A DNA stretch of 64,000 nt from Variovorax sp. (GTDB taxonomy: Bacteria; Pseudomonadota; Gammaproteobacteria; Burkholderiales; Burkholderiaceae_C), in assembly GCA_017744935.1 (NCBI GenBank), contig JAGIAI010000032.1, forward strand, positions 41,950-105,949, read 5' to 3'. The number at the start of each line of letters is the position of its first letter. Position 1 is the stretch's first letter. The translations under genes and the position numbers were made by a program. Under the pieces are notes generated by a model that ran no database searches, had not been told where the DNA came from, and saw nothing but the letters and a program-made list of their open reading frames with translations. Shown here piece by piece: positions 17,109-24,418 of the stretch.

Positions 17109-17335
17109 GCGACAGTGGCGATAGCGACGGCGGCGATTGGGCCGGCGACGATGGCAACGGTGATCCAGCCGCGAGAGAGCTTGTCGAGATCGTCATCGCG
17201 TTGCGTGCGGCCGGGCATGTGGTCTACGAGACAGGCAACGGCTTCATCGTGGCCCGCTGGGGGCGAACCCTCGAACTGCCGGATTTCGCGGCGCTGCGGG
17301 CCTTTGCGGCCCGCGTCACAGGGGCCCGGCCATGA
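17102..17335 (+). CDS. small acidic protein, unknown
   Basis: This 77-residue protein starts at the ATG at 17102, inside the end of the previous gene. It has an acidic Gly/Asp N-terminus and a central ARELVEIVIALRAAGHVVYE segment, then FIVARWGRTLEL. No family is recognised. It overlaps the next gene by ATGA. Codon use matches its neighbours. Confidence 0.6.
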   Translation: MLSDSGDSDGGDWAGDDGNGDPAARELVEIVIALRAAGHVVYETGNGFIVARWGRTLELPDFAALRAFAARVTGARP

Positions 17336-17631
17336 GCGCGGTAGACGGGCGCCTGCGCGAGGCCGCTCTGCAATGGGCCGCCGCATACCGCGCGAAGCAG
17401 GCGGCCGCCAGCGCCAAGCGCAAGGCCGCAGAGGCCGCGCGCCATGCTGGCTTCTGGACGAGCGAGCGCGACCGCGTCCGGCGTGCCGACGAGCAGTTGG
17501 GCGCGGCCCGCGCTGCGCTGCGCGCCGCCACGAAGGATCTGCTCGCGGTGATCGATCCGAAGCCGCTGACCATCCGCGTGCGAGCGCGCGTGGTGCCGGT
17601 CGCCCAGATCGAGATAGGGAGCCGCCCGTGA
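17332..17631 (+). CDS. small helical protein, unknown
   Basis: This 99-residue protein is very rich in Ala, Arg and Lys, with a long predicted helix (residues about 8-65: repeated AAxxR/K units) and a short beta-like end (LTIRVRARVVPVAQIEIG). No family is recognised. Both ends overlap neighbours (ATGA before, GTGA after), so it is translated together with the initiator gene. Confidence 0.6.
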   Translation: MSAVDGRLREAALQWAAAYRAKQAAASAKRKAAEAARHAGFWTSERDRVRRADEQLGAARAALRAATKDLLAVIDPKPLTIRVRARVVPVAQIEIGSRP

Positions 17632-18515
17632 GCTTCAAGGTGACTTCGCTCGTCTGGGATCGCTCCGCCAATCGGGCGCCGGCTCTGCACATGCTCGTGC
17701 TGCTGCTGCTCGCGGATCGGGCCGATGACGCCGGGTTCGCCTATCCCTCGATTGAGGGCATGGCGCAGGAACTGGAAGTGGGGCAGACCAGCATCCGGCG
17801 CGCCTTGCATGCCCTCATCGCGAGCGGCGAGGTCCGCATCGATACGCCATCGGCCGGCGGGCGCGGGCGCAGCAATGTCTACCGGATCGACATCGCTCTG
17901 CTGCGATCACAGAGCCCACGGCGGGCCGGCCAAACCCTACCGCCCTTGGCAGGGATTCGAGCGCCCAAACCCTCCCGCGAGCGGCAGGGTTACGAGCAGC
18001 AAACCCTACCGCTGGTGGCGCAAAACCCTGCCGCTGGTGGCGCCGAAACCCTACCACCAGCGGCCCCCCAACCTATCAATGAACCTATCAAGAACCGGTC
18101 AGGTCATCGGCTGCCGCCGATGACAGGCACGCGCGCGACGAAGCGGGCACCGACAACAGCCGGCAAAGCGTGCCTGCCGGAGTGCCCGTGCAAAGATCTC
18201 GTGGCGCTCTATCACGAGCACCTGCCGGAACTGCCGAGGGTCATGACCATCGGCCCGGAGCGGAAGAAGAAGCTCCACCAACTCTGGCGCTGGATGCTCA
18301 CAGAGCGGAAGCTGAGCGACTTGCAGCCCCGCGCGGCCAATGCGGAGGAGGCGCTCGCCTATGCCGGGGCATTCTTCGCGCAAGCGCGCCGCGACGACTT
18401 CATCATGGGCCGCCGGCCTCCGGGCAAGGGCCATGAGGGGTGGCGCGCGGACCTTGACTATCTGCTGAGCGAGAAGGGCATCAGCCGCGTGCTTGAAAAG
18501 GCCGACGATGATTGA
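17628..18515 (+). CDS. phage O-like replication initiator (HTH domain)
   Basis: This 295-residue protein has an N-terminal winged helix (residues about 25-85: YPSIEGMAQELEVGQTSIRR), a Pro/Ala-rich linker (about 95-160), and a C-terminal domain starting CLPECPCKDLVALYH. The end, GWRADLDYLLSEKGISRVLE, resembles the tail shared by phage replication proteins that recruit helicase. The start is GTG at 17628, overlapping the previous stop. The linker-coding DNA holds iteron-like repeats, and a DnaB-type helicase gene follows with an 8-bp overlap. That arrangement matches lambda O and P22 gene 18, where the origin lies inside the initiator gene. Initiator function is inferred from layout and domain order. 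Confidence 0.72.
   Translation: MSFKVTSLVWDRSANRAPALHMLVLLLLADRADDAGFAYPSIEGMAQELEVGQTSIRRALHALIASGEVRIDTPSAGGRGRSNVYRIDIALLRSQSPRRAGQTLPPLAGIRAPKPSRERQGYEQQTLPLVAQNPAAGGAETLPPAAPQPINEPIKNRSGHRLPPMTGTRATKRAPTTAGKACLPECPCKDLVALYHEHLPELPRVMTIGPERKKKLHQLWRWMLTERKLSDLQPRAANAEEALAYAGAFFAQARRDDFIMGRRPPGKGHEGWRADLDYLLSEKGISRVLEKADDD
17932..18063. repeat. iteron-like repeats, candidate replication origin
   Basis: AAACCCT occurs five times, at 17932, 17967, 18001, 18023 and 18046 (spacings 35, 34, 22 and 23 bp). Copies 1, 3 and 5 continue ACC, and copies 3 and 4 share AAACCCTxCCGCTGGTGGCG. The first two are matched by a downstream GGCAGGG, making imperfect palindromes. The copies fall in different reading frames, so the DNA rather than the peptide is conserved. 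Two AACCTATCAA copies (18070, 18082) follow. Location inside the initiator gene suggests an origin. Confidence 0.65.
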
Positions 18516-19884
18516 CGACGCCGCGAACCTGCGCACGCCGCCGCAGAGCATCGAGGCGGAATCGAGCGTGCTCGGCGCGCTGCTGCTCGACAACGCCGCC
18601 TTCAGCCAGGTCGAGAGCCTGCTCGATGCGGGCAGCTTCTACCGCAGAGAGCACCGGCTGATCTACGCCGCGATCTCCGCGCAGATTCTCGCGAGCCGGC
18701 CCGCCGATGTGATCACGGTGCATGAGCATCTCGCCTCGCGAGCCGAGGCCGAGCAGGCCGGCGGGCTGGCGTACCTCAACGAACTCGCGCAGTACGTTCC
18801 GAGCGCGGGCAATATCCGCCGCTACGCCGAGATCGTGCGCGAGCGCTGCATCCGGCGAAAGCTCGTCGGCGCGGCCGATGAGATCGCCAGCGCAGCGTTC
18901 GACCCGCAGGGGCGCTCGGTGGAGGCGCTCATCGATGCGGCGCAGATGGCGGTGGCGCGCCTCGCCACGGCGCGCGGGAAGCGGCGGGAGCCGCAGCACA
19001 TCCGCGACTCGCTGCCCGCGTACATCGCGCACTTGCAGGATCTCGCGGAAGGGAAGAATCCGGCGATCCCGACCGGGCTCGGCGGGCTCGATGCGCTGCT
19101 CAATGGCGGCCTGCGCCGAGGCGAGTTGTTCGTGCTCGGCGCGCGGCCGAAGGTCGGCAAAACCGCGCTCGGGCTCGCCATCGCGCGCCACGTGGCCCGC
19201 TCGCTGCCCGTGCTCTACCTCTCGCAGGAGATGGCCGTCTACGAACTGATGAACCGGCATGCGGCGGCGCTCGGCGGCTGCGATCTCGGCGCGATCCGGC
19301 GCGCCGATCCGCATGATCCGAAGATGTGGGATGCCCTGAGCCGCGCCGCCGAGATCATGGCCTCGCTCGATCTGCTGCATGACGACCAGACCGCGCTGCG
19401 CCTGTTCGATATCAAACGCAAGGCGATCGAGACCAAGCGCCAGCGCGGCGACCTCGCGCTGCTCGTGGTCGATTTCCTGCAACTGATGGACGGCGGCGGA
19501 GGCGAGGACAACCGCAACCGCGAACTCGATGTGATCGCCAACGGCCTCAAGGCGCTCGCGGGGGATCTCGATCTCGCCTGCATCCTTCTGAGCCAGTTGA
19601 ACCGCAAGGCGGACGAGCACTTCGCGCCGCCCACGATGACGCACCTGCGCGACTCCGGAGCTATTGAGGCCGCTGCCGATGCCGTCGCGCTCATGTTCAC
19701 GCCGAACATGCACCCGCTGTCGCGCAAGGAGCCGGAGTTCGCCGGCTACTCGGAGGTGCATCTCGTCGCCCATCGCAGCGGCGCGACGGGCTTGGTCCCG
19801 CTGAGCTTCCACGCGCCGTTCCAGCAGCTAAGCGATTGGCGCGGCCCCCGCCCCGAGCGAGCGAGCAGGGCGCGAATCGAGTAA
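18508..19884 (+). CDS. dnaB: replicative DNA helicase, DnaB type
   Basis: This 458-residue hexameric helicase would unwind the element's origin. It has an N-terminal DnaB domain (IEAESSVLGALLLDN near the start) and a RecA-like domain with Walker A GARPKVGKTALG, Walker B LLVVDFLQLM and a downstream LSQLNRKADEH motif. The ATG at 18508 overlaps the initiator stop; an earlier TTG at 18493 is less likely. It is a second, element-borne helicase gene rather than the host dnaB, which normally lies in a different neighbourhood. Paired with the O-like gene it forms a self-contained phage-type replication module. Confidence 0.93.
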   Translation: MIDDAANLRTPPQSIEAESSVLGALLLDNAAFSQVESLLDAGSFYRREHRLIYAAISAQILASRPADVITVHEHLASRAEAEQAGGLAYLNELAQYVPSAGNIRRYAEIVRERCIRRKLVGAADEIASAAFDPQGRSVEALIDAAQMAVARLATARGKRREPQHIRDSLPAYIAHLQDLAEGKNPAIPTGLGGLDALLNGGLRRGELFVLGARPKVGKTALGLAIARHVARSLPVLYLSQEMAVYELMNRHAAALGGCDLGAIRRADPHDPKMWDALSRAAEIMASLDLLHDDQTALRLFDIKRKAIETKRQRGDLALLVVDFLQLMDGGGGEDNRNRELDVIANGLKALAGDLDLACILLSQLNRKADEHFAPPTMTHLRDSGAIEAAADAVALMFTPNMHPLSRKEPEFAGYSEVHLVAHRSGATGLVPLSFHAPFQQLSDWRGPRPERASRARIE

Positions 19885-19906
19885 CCCTTTTACGGAGGTA
19901 TCCAAC

Positions 19907-20194
19907 ATGACTCAAGACCGGAAGCAGCCCACGAAGACACTCGACGACGTGATCGCCGAGCGCCTCGCAGACCCAAGGGCCTGCATCGCATCCACGGCCG
20001 CCGCGACTTTTCTCCAGATCCACGAGCGGCTTGCCGAGCACCTCGAAGCCGGCGCCATGCATCGCTCCGAGGCCGAGACGTTCGGCGCCGAACTCGTACT
20101 CGGCTTTTTGGCTTCGCTCAGCGGCGGCGCCACTTGCGAGAGCCTCGCCGCCACCGCAGAGCATCTGCGGCAATCGGCAGCGACGCGCCACTGA
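19907..20194 (+). CDS. small protein, unknown
   Basis: This 95-residue protein follows the helicase by 22 bp and has a strong ribosome site (ACGGAGGT) before its ATG. It is mostly helical (FLQIHERLAEHLEAGAMHRSEAE). I recognise no family. It is the last plus-strand gene of the replication operon; the next genes are on the minus strand and converge on it with only 10 bp between. Confidence 0.65.
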   Translation: MTQDRKQPTKTLDDVIAERLADPRACIASTAAATFLQIHERLAEHLEAGAMHRSEAETFGAELVLGFLASLSGGATCESLAATAEHLRQSAATRH

Positions 20195-20204
20195 CGACGG
20201 CTCT

Positions 20205-20594
20205 TTATGGTTCCGGGTAGTCAAGGCACCAGACATGCAGACGCATGTTGTGCGCTCTGGCAAAGTTAATCCGTCCCCTGCCTTCGCCTATTCGCGTTTG
20301 GCGTCGCCCCTCAATTGGCGCGGTATAGGCGAGCACCGCTGGGACTTCATGCGCGGGTGTGTCGAATGCGCCATCGCGGAAAGTGCGCAAGTCCGCAGGC
20401 CGTTCGACCTCCAGCCAAGTGAAGTCATCGTCGGCGGCGAACTGCCTTATCTCCTCCACGGTGAGGCGGCCGACATATCGCCTTGTATGGTCGCGCGGCG
20501 ATAGCTTTCGTTCGAGCAACACGACGCCGACGACCTTGAATTCATCATCAAAGTCGAGAGACGGGTCACCGACGGATTGCTCAGGCTTGGACAT
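20205..20594 (-). CDS. cargo protein, unknown (pairs with the upstream 164-aa gene)
   Basis: This 129-residue acidic protein has an N-terminal beta-rich part (EFKVVGVVLLERK) and a C-terminal NMRLHVWCLDYPEP. No family is recognised. Its start overlaps the end of the upstream gene by 14 bp, so the two are translationally coupled and may work as a pair, possibly effector and immunity or two subunits. It lies in the cargo zone between the replication genes and the kinase. Confidence 0.6.
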   Translation of the reverse strand: MSKPEQSVGDPSLDFDDEFKVVGVVLLERKLSPRDHTRRYVGRLTVEEIRQFAADDDFTWLEVERPADLRTFRDGAFDTPAHEVPAVLAYTAPIEGRRQTRIGEGRGRINFARAHNMRLHVWCLDYPEP

Positions 20595-21075
20595 GGCGAC
20601 CGCCCTTCGTAAAGCCCATCTGCGACTCCGTCCAGCGGCCGTTCAAGTACCTCTCGAAGCGCAGGTCGGCCAGCGGCACCGCATCGGCGCTGGCGAACCA
20701 TTGGGCCGGGTTCGCGCCTTTCATGCGGCCTACGTGCTCCAGCCTCGCGCGGACTTCGTCGGGCGTGCCGGCCAGCGCGCATGCGGTCCCCCAGTCAAGC
20801 AGCCTTGAATCCGTGGCAGGAAGTCCGAAGCGCACGCAGCCGATGCGCGCGCTCAATTCCTTGAACGTCAGCCCGCGCAGGGCGCCGCACTCGCGCACCA
20901 TCATGGTCGTCGTGGGCTCCCACTTGTGATGCGTGGAGAACCAGAGCATGGGGCGCTCGCCTTTGGCCAACAGCGCCTCGCCCGGTTTCAGCTTGCCGCT
21001 CGCGATGATGGCGTCGAGCCGCGAGCCGTTTGTGTAGTGCCAAGCTATGAAATGGATAACATCAGAAGTAGTCAT
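20581..21075 (-). CDS. cargo protein with ART-like N-terminal pattern, unknown
   Basis: This 164-residue protein starts at the ATG at 21075, preceded by AAGGAGCG. Its first 60 residues contain IAWHYTNG, a short helix IIASGKLKPGE, then PMLWFSTHHKWEPT. The series HxT, I..G.L.P and WFS..xWE recalls small ADP-ribosyltransferase-fold proteins such as DarT or Tpt1 relatives, but I cannot confirm a catalytic glutamate, so this is only a resemblance. It is coupled to the 129-residue gene downstream and preceded by gene remnants. A toxin or anti-phage role is speculative. Confidence 0.55.
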   Translation of the reverse strand: MTTSDVIHFIAWHYTNGSRLDAIIASGKLKPGEALLAKGERPMLWFSTHHKWEPTTTMMVRECGALRGLTFKELSARIGCVRFGLPATDSRLLDWGTACALAGTPDEVRARLEHVGRMKGANPAQWFASADAVPLADLRFERYLNGRWTESQMGFTKGGRHVQA

Positions 21076-21116
21076 CGGGCGCTCCTTACGCTTGATGATC
21101 AGCAGGCCTCGGGGTG

Positions 21117-21239
21117 TTACCAGCACCACGGGGCCTGCGCCTTTGTACCGCGTATCAGCGCGCAGCGGAATGGCGCCCTGAGCGGGGATCGGCCTGCCGC
21201 TGGCACATGGGCAGCGGCGGCACTGGAGAACGGCTCCAC
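21117..21239 (-). CDS. possible 40-residue ORF (GTG start)
   Basis: A GTG at 21239, 7 bp after the stop of the remnant at 21246, opens a frame for 40 residues ending GTKAQAPWCW. Spacing fits a minus-strand operon that leads into the 164-residue gene, 41 bp further on. Another frame across the same stretch is also free of stops, so which one is coding, if any, is unclear. Confidence 0.3.
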   Translation of the reverse strand: MEPFSSAAAAHVPAAGRSPLRAPFRCALIRGTKAQAPWCW

Positions 21240-21245
21240 CGGCCG

Positions 21246-21422
21246 CTATTCGCTTTCGTGGCGCGCTCGCCGTGCGAAGCCTGATGCATCGCCGTCCGCG
21301 CCGAGCAGATCCCGCAGGCTGTAGCCGCGCCGCTCAATCTCGACGCGCAGCTTGAGCAGGGCCTTGGCCTCGGTCTTGATCGGGGAGTGAATCGAGGAGA
21401 ATCCGCGCGGGCCGCAGTCGGG
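21246..21422 (-). pseudogene. 3' remnant of an unknown gene
   Basis: A stop-free minus-strand stretch of 58 codons encodes a protein-like sequence including SPIKTEAKALLKLRVEIERR, then GYSLRDLLGADG, ending at a TAG. It has no start codon and is closed upstream by an in-frame TAG at 21423-21425, about 50 bp before the kinase ATG. It looks like the tail of an operon gene whose front was lost when the kinase segment was acquired. I do not recognise the family. Confidence 0.4.
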
Positions 21423-21474
21423 CTAGAAGCAGACTGTCGAAGCTGCCAGCCAATCTTCAACCACCGAGACCTGA

Positions 21475-22611
21475 ATGAATTTCAACGACCCCGCCGCGCC
21501 GAACAGTGCAGCCGAACCTCGGGGTGCGCTCGGCGACATCTTCCAGAGCTTGCCCGGCGTTGACAACCCGCCGAGTGAGCAAGTTGAAGAAGCGCTTCAT
21601 GCGTCACTTGAACGCCTGGACGGGGCAACCGGTCCCGCTGACGCACCCGATCGGCCGCCCGAGCTCGAGCCGGAAGAGGTCGCGCAAGGTCAGGCCTTGG
21701 GGCCTACATTCACCGCACCGACAGCTGGAATGGTCGTAACGAGTGAACTGACGCAGAACACTTACACAATCGGCTCGGTCATTGGCGAGGGAGCGTTCGG
21801 TGTAGTGTTCGAAGCAAGCGATGTCTGGCGCAACCAACTTGCGGTAAAGGTGCTGAAGCCTCAGGGCAAGACTTACGAACAAGTTCAGGCCGAGGCCAGC
21901 AGCGAGTTCGGAAAGCTACTCACTCTTCGCCATCCGAACGTCACGCACGTGCTGGATGCTTTTGAATATCGTAATGCGTTCTACATCGTTCAAGAACGAT
22001 GCTTTGCGCCGCTGTCGAATCTTTTCAGCGTCGAAAATCTGAACGGCTTCCTTTGGCTAATGCCGATCGCGCGGTGCTTACTCCAAGCAGTGCACTTTCT
22101 CCACGTATACGACTGGGTTCATCAGGACATCCACTTCGGCAACGTCTTCATGAGTTTTCATCGGAACGAGATGGGTGCAGACGGCACCCCGTCGAACTCA
22201 ATGACCTTCAAGCTTGGCGATCTTGGACTGACCAAACTACGTGCAGACATTGACGGAAAGAACACGATGCTGAACAACAGCATGTGGCCTCCCGAGTTCT
22301 ACGACCCCGACCAATTCGGGCAGCTTGGTCCACAGGTCGATATCTATCATTGCGGCCTGCTATTTCTGCAACTCCTGCATGGGGCGCCCATATTCTTCAC
22401 TAGAGAGGAAATCCTTGCAGGTGTTCCTAGGCAACGCGCTGAAGCATTGCCTGCGCCGTACAACCTTGCTTTGAGCAAAGCGCTACGAAGGCGGGTAGCC
22501 CTCCGAACTCAAACGGCGATGGAGTTGTGGCGCGATCTGAACGCTTCGCCGGCTCCGATTGGCCCGTTAATTGGATTGGCCCAAGGGCCCGCGCAGGCGC
22601 CTCGCTCGTGA
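21475..22611 (+). CDS. Ser/Thr protein kinase (Hanks type), soluble
   Basis: This 378-residue protein has a disordered acidic/Pro-rich N-terminus (residues 1-95) and one kinase domain. The glycine loop is IGEGAFG (103-109) and the ATP lysine is K125 in LAVKVLK. The catalytic loop is HQDIHFGN (216-223, Asp218 and Asn223 present, the usual Lys replaced). The metal loop is GDLG (248-251) and a WPPEF follows in place of APE. No membrane segment or PASTA/FHA domain is seen. The gene is visibly richer in A/T than its neighbours, reads on the opposite strand to the genes on both sides and has a weak ribosome site. It looks like acquired cargo; kinases in such islands can act in phage defence, which is unproven here. 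Confidence 0.85.
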   Translation: MNFNDPAAPNSAAEPRGALGDIFQSLPGVDNPPSEQVEEALHASLERLDGATGPADAPDRPPELEPEEVAQGQALGPTFTAPTAGMVVTSELTQNTYTIGSVIGEGAFGVVFEASDVWRNQLAVKVLKPQGKTYEQVQAEASSEFGKLLTLRHPNVTHVLDAFEYRNAFYIVQERCFAPLSNLFSVENLNGFLWLMPIARCLLQAVHFLHVYDWVHQDIHFGNVFMSFHRNEMGADGTPSNSMTFKLGDLGLTKLRADIDGKNTMLNNSMWPPEFYDPDQFGQLGPQVDIYHCGLLFLQLLHGAPIFFTREEILAGVPRQRAEALPAPYNLALSKALRRRVALRTQTAMELWRDLNASPAPIGPLIGLAQGPAQAPRS

Positions 22612-22670
22612 TAAGCACCCTCGCGCGACAATTGCAGCGCCTGCGCACGATCCAAGGGGTCGCAGCGCAT
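22609..22670 (-). pseudogene. possible 5' remnant of an unknown gene
   Basis: From an ATG at 22670 the minus strand reads MRCDPLDRAQALQLSREGAY, a plausible protein start, then runs into the 3' end of the kinase gene where codon character changes. Together with the 3' remnant at 21246 it suggests that the kinase segment broke a minus-strand gene row. The evidence is only compositional. Confidence 0.25.
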
Positions 22671-22715
22671 CAAGCGACGACATCGAACGGCCGAATTGGA
22701 GCGCAAAGCGGCCTA

Positions 22716-22955
22716 TCAATCGCTTCGGTGAAAGTGCCTGCCCGGCAGGCCCTCATAGCGCACCGTGCCGAACACATCCTCGAAGGCGATGCCCCGCTCG
22801 GCCAGCATCGTCGCCGCCTTGCTCAAGGCCTTGGCCTCGATCTTCCGGATGGATTCCCGGCTCAGGCCGAGCGCTTCGCCAATCTCCGCGTACGTCTGCT
22901 CCTCGCAGGCATGCAGGCGCAGCAGCGGCGGCGCCGGCCGCTCGGGCTTTGGCAT
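22716..22955 (-). CDS. sigma-70 region 4-like HTH protein
   Basis: This 79-residue protein contains YAEIGEALGLSRESIRKIEA followed by KALSKAA. This matches the helix-turn-helix of sigma-70 region 4 (compare the TRERIRQIEAKAL motif of RpoD), which reads the -35 box. There is no region 2, so it is not a complete sigma factor; it may be a small transcription regulator of the element. It is the last gene of the minus-strand operon, 3 bp after the previous stop. Confidence 0.7.
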   Translation of the reverse strand: MPKPERPAPPLLRLHACEEQTYAEIGEALGLSRESIRKIEAKALSKAATMLAERGIAFEDVFGTVRYEGLPGRHFHRSD

Positions 22956-22958
22956 GGC

Positions 22959-23159
22959 CTACTTCACGATGTAGCCGCCGGGCCCGGGCTGCAATTGGCG
23001 CATGGCCGGCGCTGCCGGCTGGCGCGGCCGATTCGAGTGCTTTGCCTGCTCGGCAAGTTCGGCCCGCAGAAGCTCGGTCGCGAAGGCGAGCCCGAGGCGC
23101 CGCCCATGGGCGAGAAGGGCCTTTTCCAAGCTTGTGAGCGTCGTTCGCGCGGTGGTCAT
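22959..23159 (-). CDS. small protein, unknown
   Basis: This 66-residue protein has a Thr-rich start, a helix (SLEKALLAHGRRLGLAFATE) and a Pro/Gly-rich tail ending GGYIVK. No family is recognised. Its ATG overlaps the stop of the upstream gene (ATGA), so it is part of the coupled minus-strand operon. Confidence 0.55.
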   Translation of the reverse strand: MTTARTTLTSLEKALLAHGRRLGLAFATELLRAELAEQAKHSNRPRQPAAPAMRQLQPGPGGYIVK

Positions 23160-23623
23160 CTCAGAGCCCCGGCTGCGCGCTGGACGGCTGCGCCGGCGCG
23201 CCGCCGAACCGCCTGCGGATCTTGGGCGAGAGCGCGCTGCTCAAGGCGCCGCAGGCGCTGCCGGAGCGGCCCGACCTCGCGAGCAAGCACGGCGCCCATG
23301 CTCGCCGCGAGATCGGAATGGCTTAGGCGATCCACGGCGGCGCGCTGCGTTGCATTGAGCGCCTGCCGCTCGCCTGCCGGCGCCGAGCGCGCGAGGGCCC
23401 GGCAAGCCCCCAGAACAGCCCGCTGAGCGCGTTCGCGCGCTTCCGCAAGGCGAGGAGAGCGGGGCGCCATCCGGCGCGCTCCTGCGGGCGTTGCGCGGCT
23501 CTGCACGAGCAGCAGCGCGATGTCGAGCCGCGCGGTGCGCTCGCGGCCCACGACGAAGAAGCCGGCGCGATCCCGTTGGATGGAAGCGGCATGCGGCGCG
23601 AGGTCGGCAGTGCAGTAGCTCAT
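23156..23623 (-). CDS. small protein, unknown
   Basis: This 155-residue protein starts MSYCTADLAPHAASIQRDRA and has a short hydrophobic strand (AGFFVVG) followed by LDIALLLVQSR, then a long Arg/Ala-rich helical region. I recognise no family. Both ends overlap neighbours by ATGA. The start is fixed by that overlap; the frame is open further upstream only as an alternative reading of the preceding gene. Confidence 0.6.
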   Translation of the reverse strand: MSYCTADLAPHAASIQRDRAGFFVVGRERTARLDIALLLVQSRATPAGARRMAPRSPRLAEARERAQRAVLGACRALARSAPAGERQALNATQRAAVDRLSHSDLAASMGAVLAREVGPLRQRLRRLEQRALAQDPQAVRRRAGAAVQRAAGALR

Positions 23624-23928
23624 GACGTGGCCCTCGGCATTCCGAAGGAGACCGTGGAGCGGGAGGACACCACCACGGTAGCGGGAGCGCCGAGCGGCGC
23701 GTCGAGGGCGGCGCGCAGGGCGGCGACCACTTCTTCGGGCGGATCGCCGCGCCGGATCGCATCGGACACGGCGGCGGCACCAGCGCGGGCGAGCGCCTCG
23801 CGCCGGGCCTCCGCCTCCGCCTGCATGGCATTGCGATGCATGGCAGCTTGCACGGCGAGTTCGGCATCGGCGGCGCCGGCATCTTCGGGGCTTCCCCAAA
23901 CGAGCGCGCGGACGCGGGATTCAATCAT
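23620..23928 (-). CDS. small protein, unknown
   Basis: This 102-residue protein begins MIESRVRALVWGSPEDAGAA and is mainly one long Ala-rich helix (residues 20-85). No family is recognised. It overlaps the upstream gene by 8 bp and the downstream gene by ATGA. Confidence 0.58.
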   Translation of the reverse strand: MIESRVRALVWGSPEDAGAADAELAVQAAMHRNAMQAEAEARREALARAGAAAVSDAIRRGDPPEEVVAALRAALDAPLGAPATVVVSSRSTVSFGMPRATS

Positions 23929-24238
23929 GGAGGGCTCCTTTCCGGGATGAGGGCACGAGCCAGCGGCGCAAGACCCCGAAGATCCGCTCGCGCAGGCCCG
24001 GGGCCGGCGGCGGGGCGGGCATCAGAAGGCGCGCGATCTCGGCGGTCGTGAGCTTCCCGTCGATGAGCGCTTCGCGCACGAGCCCGGCGAGTTGCTCCGC
24101 TTCCTGCCGGCGCCTCTGCTCGCGCGCCCATCGGATCGTGTGCTGCGCTATCGCCGCGCCAACCGCTTGGCGCATCGCCGGGCTATCGGCGCCCCAAGTG
24201 GTGATGGAAAGGACCGGCAATTCGTGCGATTCGTGCAT
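23921..24238 (-). CDS. small protein, unknown, first gene of the minus-strand operon
   Basis: This 105-residue protein starts MHESHELPVLSITTWGADSP and has a charged helix (WAREQRRRQEAEQLAGLVRE), then KLTTAEIARLLMP. The ATG at 24238 is preferred; a GTG at 24307 in the same frame would place a 16-bp perfect palindrome inside the coding sequence. No family is recognised. It leads five overlapping genes that end at 22716. Confidence 0.58.
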   Translation of the reverse strand: MHESHELPVLSITTWGADSPAMRQAVGAAIAQHTIRWAREQRRRQEAEQLAGLVREALIDGKLTTAEIARLLMPAPPPAPGLRERIFGVLRRWLVPSSRKGALHD

Positions 24239-24284
24239 GGCAGCAGACCTTGCTTGTGTCTGGCCCCTCATGATCCCGCAATTT

Positions 24285-24300
24285 CCTACCGCGCGGTAGG
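24285..24300. promoter_or_regulatory. 16-bp perfect palindrome upstream of the minus-strand operon
   Basis: CCTACCGCGCGGTAGG reads the same on both strands. It lies 46 bp before the first start codon of the operon (24238), where an operator would be expected. No binding protein can be named. Confidence 0.45.
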
Positions 24301-24418
24301 TCTTCACGATCTCCGTCGCAGGGCGCCCTGGTGTGGCGGCGGTAAATCAGCGCGGTCTCACCGAAGGGGCAGAAGGCCATGCTCGTGGCCCGTGCCTATC
24401 CCAACGAAGGCGCGGTCA

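Noticed and set aside
17932..18063. Possible CRISPR-like array
   Set aside because: Units are 7-20 bp with 22-35 bp periodicity, no uniform repeat, no spacers of constant length and no cas genes. The repeats lie inside an initiator gene, so an iteron reading fits better.
18493..18507. TTG start for the element helicase
   Set aside because: An ATG at 18508 overlaps the upstream stop in the usual way and homology to DnaB begins after it.
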